64,000 nucleotides of DNA, from assembly GCA_009760885.1 (NCBI GenBank), contig CM019696.1, forward strand, positions 42,826,221 through 42,890,220. The letters run 5' to 3'. Source of the stretch: Achatina immaculata. Taxonomy: Eukaryota > Mollusca > Gastropoda > Stylommatophora > Achatinidae. The notes beneath the pieces are model-generated. The model was not told the origin of the DNA and searched no databases. It saw only the letters and a list, made by a program, of their open reading frames with translations. Made by a program: the position numbers and the translations under genes. Shown here one piece after another: positions 57,849 through 64,000 of the stretch (positions within the stretch are counted from its first letter, which is position 1; each line of letters opens with the position of its first letter).

Positions 57849-57882
57849 CGGCACGGGAAGGATATAAGATATAAGATATATA
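55444..57882 (+). mobile_element. LINE-B, 5'-truncated, intact frame
   Basis: A 2.44-kb insertion in the interior of the LTR element, flanked by AGTGCGTTGA (55434-55443 and 57883-57892). The tail is GATATAAGATATAAGATATA, with about 34 bases between the stop codon and the insertion end. It is the best copy of the family also seen at 17387-17462, 17730-19158 and 60452-60808. Confidence 0.94.
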
Positions 57883-57892
57883 AGTGCGTTGA

Positions 57893-59188
57893 CATTCTTA
57901 GCGCTTATGGAAACTATTACCGGATATCAGAGTTGTCTCTTTTGTGCACCGACGATAATGAACAGTATGCTGGATGAATATCATCGATTTCAGTGATTTG
58001 TTTTGGACATTAATATATGAACAATTTTGTTATGGTGTATGTGACTAAACTGTGTTCTTTTGGCAGTAAACTCTTTTGTTTTTGGACATACAATTAGTGA
58101 TAGATGCTACTGATTAGGAAAGTTATTTGAGAATTTCTTACAGGTAACAGACCCGATGTTAACTGAAATGAGACTATAACACTGAGACTAGGTATCCTGT
58201 GTTCCACAAAAGTAAAATGGGTTTCTGTTTGTTTTGAATGAGGCAGTTACCTTTCCCAGAGATGTCCTGTTCTGGTGCTTATATTGTTCGGAGTGAAAAG
58301 CCCACCAGTTAGTGATTTACAGGACAGTTGTATGTCTTTACCGTTAGAAGGAACTTAATGCTTACTGATGGGTAGTTACAGAATTAGACGTTACATAACT
58401 CGGATTGGAGTGTGATGGAGGTTTGCCACATATATATATATGCTTCCTCTTGATGTTTACCTCGCCCGACACATGTAGAGCTTACATGGGGTCACGGCTA
58501 TGGTAAGTTTATCGCAGGGGTCTTGTATTAGACTTAGATTATTCCATTTTGGGCCCTTACATATGGTACGTGGCATATAGTCCTTTGGGAGGACTTATTG
58601 TAAGGCGGATTGCCTTTTATTCATTTTCCTGTTATGTCCATGTTGCGGATAGTCTCATGTGACAGATATAGGTTGGATTGTTATGATACCCTTATGCATA
58701 TACCCTATTCTGCTCATGTTGTGAGTAGGCACATGTAACAGATATAGGATGGTTTGTTATGGAGATTGCATATGTTATACTCTACTACTCATAGCGTTGA
58801 ATATACACATGAGAGTAAGTTGTTATTTGAATAGAGTACAAAGATACCAGTAGAGCTACTGTCTACAAGTAGATATTGAATCAGTGATAGAGAAATGGTA
58901 GCCAGGCGAGAGAAACTTTCTATGGTTGAGTCCGCAGTGTACCCAGGCGGTTGCTCTTGATGAGAGAGTCAGAATACTCCGCATGCCTGAGTTATATTAG
59001 TGGACTCGAAAAAAAAATTATATGTAGGTTGAACTGTTGAGTTCCTTAAATCACCCCGGTTTCAAAACCGATTGGTACACCTTGTGGGTCAAACTAAGGT
59101 TGTGCTGGATAGTGATTAATTTGATTAATTCTCTTTTTGAGAGTTTTCCCTTCAGTAAAACTCTGCTTAAGGGAGTGGGATATATCTA
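57893..59188 (+). other. LTR-element interior, right part, no coding region recognised
   Basis: No frame longer than 60 codons and no pol motif. The sequence runs to the candidate polypurine tract. Confidence 0.6.
59169..59180 (+). promoter_or_regulatory. Candidate polypurine tract
   Basis: AAGGGAGTGGGA lies eight bases before the 3' LTR. Position and composition fit a plus-strand primer, but the gap of TATATCTA is unusual. Confidence 0.4.
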
Positions 59189-59920
59189 TAGCAGTATAAT
59201 GAATGTTAGGATGTAAGATAGATAACTCATCTGAGAATTGAAACATTTGTATAAAATGAGTTATCTTCTAAAACAATAACTCACCTGAGAATTGAAACAT
59301 ATGTATAAAATGAATTATCTTCTAAAGTAACAGTTGTTTGTGAGTAGAGTCTATCTGCTTTGTGTCGGATTGCACGAGGGTCACGGATGGGGAATGATAG
59401 GAAAAAGATCAGGTGAGAGAGAAATCATACGACTGAGGTACGGTTGTGTTTTGTGTATCGTCTGAGATAGACGTAGATTAGGCTGTTAGAAATGTTGTTT
59501 AGTGAAACAGGTGTAGAATAGAGTGAATTAGGATGTTCTGATGGCGACAGTAGTCTGCCGGAACATATATCGTGGAGATGTCCAGTCTTGTGTCCATGGA
59601 TTTTGTTGATGCTTTTGTCGTTCTCGTCATATCGCTCATCGACTCATCGTCACCCCGTGCATCATTAAAGTCATTTCAACTGTAAAGTTGCTGCTTCTGT
59701 ATCACTATTTCCACTAAGAGAGAATGAACCTGGGAGCAAGTAAGTCTGTGAAGTGAGTAACAAAACAGACGCAAAACAACGTAGAATAGTAATGTAAGAA
59801 AGAACTAATTGTGGACAGTAGTGGAAATATACACAGAAATGAGTAGGAATACACCTACAGTTTACATTCTACATACAGATGAGCAGGAGAATGAATCACC
59901 ACCCGAGTACCCTGCTTTAA
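59189..59920 (+). repeat. 3' LTR, 732 bp
   Basis: It begins TAGCAGTATAATGAATG and ends CCTGCTTTAA, then TAATA and the resumed RTE sequence CCACC. Confidence 0.88.
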
Positions 59921-60451
59921 TAATACCACCGAAAAAAGAACCCCTAAAAATAAATGGATGACAGACGACATCTTAGGACTGATGGACAGGAGGAGGAGGA
60001 GTAAAAATAACGAGGAAAAATATAGCAAGATAAATAAAGAAATAAGACGCAAATGCAGAGAAGCAAAGGAAGTGTGGTTAAATGACCAGTGCAGACAAAT
60101 AGAGGACTCTCATATTAAAGACAGCAAAACCATGCACAAACGAATTAGTGAACTCACAGGCAGGAAGACAAAATATACCACAGGATGCCTGAAATCAAAA
60201 GAAGGTAAAATGTTAATGGGAAAAGAAGACATTGTGGACAGGTGGACAGAGTACATCGGTGAGCTATATGGAGGAGAAAGACCAGGATTAACACCAGATA
60301 CTGAAAACTGTGATTGACCACCAATACTTGAAGACGAAATCATAGATGCCATCAAACACATTAAGAAAGGAAAAGCGGCCTGGCCTGATAATATAACAAT
60401 AGAAGAAATAGAGGCGATAGAGGAGATAGGAATAGAAATAATAACCAAGTT

Positions 60452-60808
60452 CTTATCTTATATCTTATATCCTATATCATTCCCGTGCCGTTAAACGTCA
60501 CATGGGGCTCGCATAGTTCGCCAATTTTTCCTGTCTTCGGCGAGTTTTTCAACCTCATCAAAGGATTTTATGCCTGTTAATTTGGCCTCTCTTAACAATG
60601 TCCTCTTCAGTGTTTCACGCGGTCTGCCTCTTTTTCTTTGGCCTATTGTGTTCCACTTGATAGCTTGTTTTGGGATTCTCTGATCATTTCTTCTCATCAA
60701 GTGATCAACATATGTCCATCTCTTTTTCCTGATCACCCATGAGACTGGTTGTTGTTCAGTCATCTGTCTTATCTCTGCAGTGTTCTTGAATTCATTCCAC
60801 TTGAATAA
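60452..60808 (-). mobile_element. LINE-B 3' fragment in the RTE copy
   Basis: A minus-strand 5'-truncated copy covering the C-terminal ~105 codons (WNEFKNTAEIRQMTEQQPVS to NWRTMRAPCDV) with a decayed ATATAAGATAAG-type tail. The duplication TAACCAAGTT lies at 60442-60451 and 60825-60834, with extra filler bases at the 5' junction. Confidence 0.9.
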
Positions 60809-60851
60809 TGTAAATGTCATTCTGTAACCAAGTTACAGAATGACATTTACA
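60809..60851. other. 20-bp perfect palindrome at a LINE 5' junction
   Basis: TGTAAATGTCATTCTGTAAC (60809-60828) is the exact reverse complement of 60832-60851, separated by CAA. The right arm is the normal RTE target sequence; the left arm is an inverted copy of it attached to the truncated 5' end of LINE-B. Confidence 0.92.
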
Positions 60852-62185
60852 ACATTGGTTATATGCCCAGTGACTTGCTTAAGTCCACGTTTATAGCACT
60901 ACCAAAGAAACCAGGTGTAAAGGAATGTGATGACCACTGGACTATCAGCCTCTCATGTCACATAACGAAGCTACTTCTGAGAATCAATATGAGAAGAACA
61001 AGGAAAAATATTTTAAAAAATGAAAATAGCAGATGAACAGTTTGGATTTGTTGAAGGAAAGGGAACGCACAATGCCATTTATGCTTTACGAACACTAACA
61101 GAAAGAGCTTTAGAAGTACAGAAAGATCTCTACTTATGCTTCATTGATTACACCAAGGCATTTGACAAAATGAAACATAATGAAATTATTAAAATATTTG
61201 AAGACATCAGTATAGACGGCAAAGACCTGAGGATTGTAAAACATCTATACTGGCAGAAAAGAAGCAGCAGTTCGAGTTGAAAATAGAACTGAAAAATATC
61301 AACCTATAAAACAAGGGGTGCGACAAGGATGTGTACTATCTCCAGACCTTTTTTCTCTGTACAGCAAGAATATTCTAAGAACGATCATCACAGAACCAGG
61401 CATAAAAATTGGAGGATATAATATTAACAACCTTCGGTATGCTGACGACACAGCACTGATAGCTGAGAACCAACAGGACCAGAAAAATCTCTTGGATAAA
61501 GTCGCCAAAAAAAGTAAACAGAAAGGCCTTTCTTCGAACATGAAAAAGACAGAGATTATGGTTATATCTAAGAAACAGAATCCACCAACATGCAGTATAA
61601 AATTAAACGAAACTATTCTAAAGCAGGTGCAGAAATTCAAATACCTTAGCGCACTATTAACTTCGGATGGGAAATGCAGAACAGAAATCAGGAACAGAAT
61701 AGACCAAATAAAGATTGCATTGCAGAGAATGAGAAACATATTAGCTAACACATCCTTATCAATGAATGTTAGAAAACGAGTCCTAAAATGCTATATTGGA
61801 CCTATCTTGTTATATGGAAGTGAATCATGGACAATAGGCAAGTCTCCACAAAAATCATTAGAAGAAGAAGAAATGTGGTTTATTAAAAGAATGTTGCGAA
61901 TTCTGTGGATAACAGAAATAATTAATGAAGAATATATGAGAAGAGCTGGAGAGACAACAAATATTGTCCAAAAAAAAAATAAGAGAGAGACAACAGGAAA
62001 AATAGAAGGAAGAAGATCAAGAGGAAGACCAAGAGAAATGATACTGGACAGTCTGACAGGATGGTGTGAGAGGAGATCACCAACTGAGCTGATGGCCTGC
62101 ATGAAGGATCGTGTACTCTGGAGAAGCATAATAACCAACGCCAGTCGGCACGGCACATGATGATGATGATGATGATCTTTCCCAT

Positions 62186-62222
62186 CGCAACATATGCCCG
62201 TGAGACCTCGACACTTAACAAA
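62186..62222 (+). pseudogene. Older LINE fragment, right part
   Basis: GCAACATATGCCCGTGAGAC and following encodes ATYARETSTLNK, which joins in frame to ...RACIFPI from 53146-53235 once the intervening DNA is set aside. Confidence 0.7.
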
Positions 62223-62433
62223 ACTTCATTCATTTATTCTCTTACTTCATTTATTTATTCTCTTTCACTCTTCTTTATTTATACTCTAAGTCCTTCTCCC
62301 AACTTCATTCATGTATTCTCTTTCACTATTTTTTATTTAACCCAGTTTTTGAGTAAACAAAAGAAAAACCCCGCCTCTTTCATTTAAATAATGACTCCTG
62401 GTCCCAGTTCTTTTTTTACAAGTCACAGCCGTG

Positions 62434-62812
62434 CGGTTTCTTCTTTCTTTTATGTTTTCTTTTTTCTTTTATGGTTTCTTCTTTCTTTTATGGTTTCTTT
62501 TTTCTTTTATGGTTTCTTCTTTCTTTTATGTTTTCTTTTTTCTTTTATGGTTTCTTCTTTCTTTTATGGTTTCTTCTTTCTTTTATGGTTTCTTCTTTCT
62601 TTTATGTTTTCTTTTTTCTTTTATGGTTTCTTCTTTCTTTTATGGTTTCTTCTTTCTTTTATGGTTTCTTCTTTCTTTTATGGTTTCTTCTTTCTTTTAT
62701 GGTTTCTTCTTTCTTTTATGTTTTCTTTTTTCTTTTATGGTTTCTTCTTTCTTTTATGGTTTCTTCTTTCTTTTATGGTTTCTTCTTTTTTTTATGGTTT
62801 CTTCTCTCTTTT
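62434..62812. repeat. 19-bp pyrimidine-rich minisatellite, about 20 copies
   Basis: Units of TTTCTTCTTTCTTTTATGG, with a TTTTCTTTTTTC variant every few units. All three forward frames are open, giving Phe/Leu-rich frames of 114-183 codons; these are spurious. Confidence 0.94.
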
Positions 62813-63048
62813 TAGAATTCAGGAAAACCTGCTAAATTGTTCTAGTGTCCTGGCTTTTCTAAGAGGTCACCATGACCGAGTGTTATTTCTGATTTTCCCT
62901 TTGTCTTGTCCAGATTTCCATATCTCTAGAGTAACGAACTAGAAGCAGAGCATCACGTCATCGTTGTCACGCTGGTGTGCACACATGCTATCAGCTGAGA
63001 ACAAGATTAGATCCAATTTTTTAAAATCTTTCATACATTAATGCAGAT

Positions 63049-63515
63049 AGTTCTTCTTCTTCTTCAGCTTTCCGAGCGATTAAGGCTCATGGCTACAGAT
63101 AAAGTTGGCCTCCATTCATCTCTATTCCTAATCTTCTCTCTCTCCAGTTGGTGACACCAATTTCTTTTATATCCTCTTCTATGTTATCTTTCCATCTCTG
63201 TCTTTTCTACCCCTTGGTCTTGTTTCCCTCATCTCTTGTGCATGCGTCATTTTTGTTTGTCTGTTCTCTTCTGTTCTTTCTATATTCCCCAGCCAGCGTA
63301 GTCTGTTCAGTTTCAAGACATGTATAATTCGTTGGGATTTAAATAAGCTGTTCAGTTCAGTGTTCTTCGTTCTCCACTGTTGGTATCCTTTATCGGCCCA
63401 AAGTTTCTTTTTAGGATCTTGTTCTCAAAGATCTGCAATTGTTGTTCATCTTTCTTTGTTGTAATCCACGTTTCTGGTCCATACATGACGGCTGGTCTTA
63501 TTAATGCAGATAATA
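63049..63515 (-). pseudogene. LINE 3' fragment with (GAA)n tail
   Basis: The minus strand encodes ALIRPAVMYGPETWITTKKD, EQQLQIFENKILKRNFGP and, after frame breaks, RLRWLGNIERTEEN-like, RPRGRK and a C-terminal tract ending ALNRSES. The stop is followed by (GAA)n (CTTCTTCTTCTTC on the plus strand at 63053). It belongs to a family distinct from the others in the window and is 5'-truncated and inactive. Confidence 0.82.
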
Positions 63516-63658
63516 GTGAGAACAAAAAGCAACTGCGAAATGATGATAAGCTGGAAATGATAAAGCTAGCGCGGCCATGAATGTAATATAATTACTGTAA
63601 ACGAGGGAGTACAAGAAGAAGGAAGAACAGCCGTGTGTCATCTTATAGTGATAGTATA

Positions 63659-64000
63659 AGACAACTACAGCCACACATTACACCCACATGTACTTCAGAT
63701 GCACATCACACTCACATGTTAACTACAGACACACATCACACCCACACGTTAACTGCAGACACACATCACACCCACACGTTAACTGCAGACACATATCACA
63801 CTCACATGTTAACTGCAGACACACATCACACCCACACGTTAACTGCAGACACACATCACACCCACACGTTAACTGCAGACACACATCACACCCACACGTT
63901 AACTGCAGACACACATCACACTCACATGTTAACTGCAGACACATATCACACTCACATGTTAACTGCAGACACACATCACACTCACATGTTAACTGCAGAC
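63659..64000. repeat. 30-bp minisatellite, at least 11 copies, runs off the window
   Basis: Units of ACATCACACCCACACGTTAA plus CTGCAGACAC, with a CTCACATG variant interspersed. Units carry PstI (CTGCAG) and HpaI (GTTAAC) sites. The cysteine-rich minus frame is a product of the period. Confidence 0.94.

Larger units (their letters stand above)
53722..59920 (+). mobile_element. LTR retrotransposon without coding interior (LARD-like)
   Basis: Two direct repeats, 53722-54452 and 59189-59920, are highly similar and flanked by TAATA (53717-53721 and 59921-59925). The uninterrupted sequence GGAGATAATACCACC is visible in the RTE copies at 25.5 and 32.7 kb (minus strand), which confirms the empty site. 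Without the nested LINE-B the interior is about 2.3 kb, and I find no gag, protease, RT, integrase or tyrosine recombinase motif in it. It would have needed enzymes supplied by another element. Orientation is given by the candidate primer-binding and polypurine sites and is therefore tentative. Confidence 0.82.
53236..62174 (+). pseudogene. RTE-family LINE, 5'-truncated and split by two insertions
   Basis: The segments are 53236-53721 (endonuclease: [30 protein letters not shown]), 59921-60451 (middle: [28 protein letters not shown]) and 60835-62174 ([47 protein letters not shown], and the C-terminus ending ASRHGT with the stop in the TGA tail). Frameshifts lie near 53380, 60970 and 61270. 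It begins within the endonuclease domain. An LTR element (53722-59920) and a minus-strand LINE-B piece (60452-60808) interrupt it. The duplication ATCTTTCCCAT flanks the whole 8.9-kb block. Confidence 0.92.

Noticed and set aside
62391..62942. Phe/Leu-rich 'membrane protein' frames
   Set aside because: The 19-bp pyrimidine array opens all three forward frames; hydrophobicity reflects TTT/CTT codons.

Overview
The window looks like nuclear DNA of an invertebrate animal, most likely a protostome such as a mollusc or arthropod; the sequence does not settle which. I found no host single-copy gene, rRNA or true tRNA gene. By my own tally about 40% is tandem repeats (some 24 separate minisatellite or satellite arrays) and about 46% is transposable elements, most of them inserted inside those arrays. 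The coding capacity I can recognise is reverse transcriptase/endonuclease (non-LTR retrotransposons) and mariner transposase. The long repetitive open frames come from arrays whose units are multiples of three (27, 30, 45 bp) or rarely carry stops; I do not regard them as genes.

Layout. 0-2.2 kb: small arrays (34, 24, 22, 5 and 30 bp units). 2.2-6.3 kb: a decayed non-LTR retrotransposon on the minus strand with a C-terminal CCHC plus restriction-like endonuclease signature and a tRNA-like segment after its ORF, preceded head-to-tail by a second copy of its own 3' end; the composite splits a 30-bp array. 6.3-10.4 kb: 43-, 27-, 35- and about 65-bp arrays, the last derived from the 35-bp unit by a 30-bp insertion. 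10.4-11.9 kb: mariner pseudogene split by an RTE fragment. 12-17.7 kb: 29-, 31-, 30-, 32-, 44- and 18-bp arrays, the 44-bp one split by LINE fragments. 17.7-19.2 kb: LINE-B fragment. 19.2-41.8 kb: a 27-bp satellite (about 15 kb of repeat) interrupted by three minus-strand RTE copies and one small (ATTC)n-tailed insertion. 41.8-47.2 kb: a 21-bp array split by an I/Nimb-like LINE with an intact 1283-codon ORF2 (endonuclease, RT, RNase H). 47.3-52.8 kb: (CT)n, a 45-bp array, low-copy DNA without a recognised gene, and a 179-bp-arm inverted repeat.

52.9-62.2 kb is a nested stack: an old LINE remnant was split by an RTE copy, which was split by an LTR element with a non-coding interior (731/732-bp LTRs, TAATA duplication), which was split by a 2.4-kb LINE-B with an intact 802-codon frame; the same RTE copy also carries a minus-strand LINE-B fragment whose 5' junction forms a 20-bp palindrome. 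62.4-64 kb holds a 19-bp pyrimidine-rich array, another LINE 3' end and a 30-bp array running off the window.

The elements are parasites sharing a substrate rather than a cooperating gene set. Several LINE families have almost no 3' UTR; in the RTE family the stop codon is the first triplet of the (TGA)n tail. Array DNA acts as an insertion sink, and target-site duplications often coincide with array units, so they are less diagnostic there than outside arrays.
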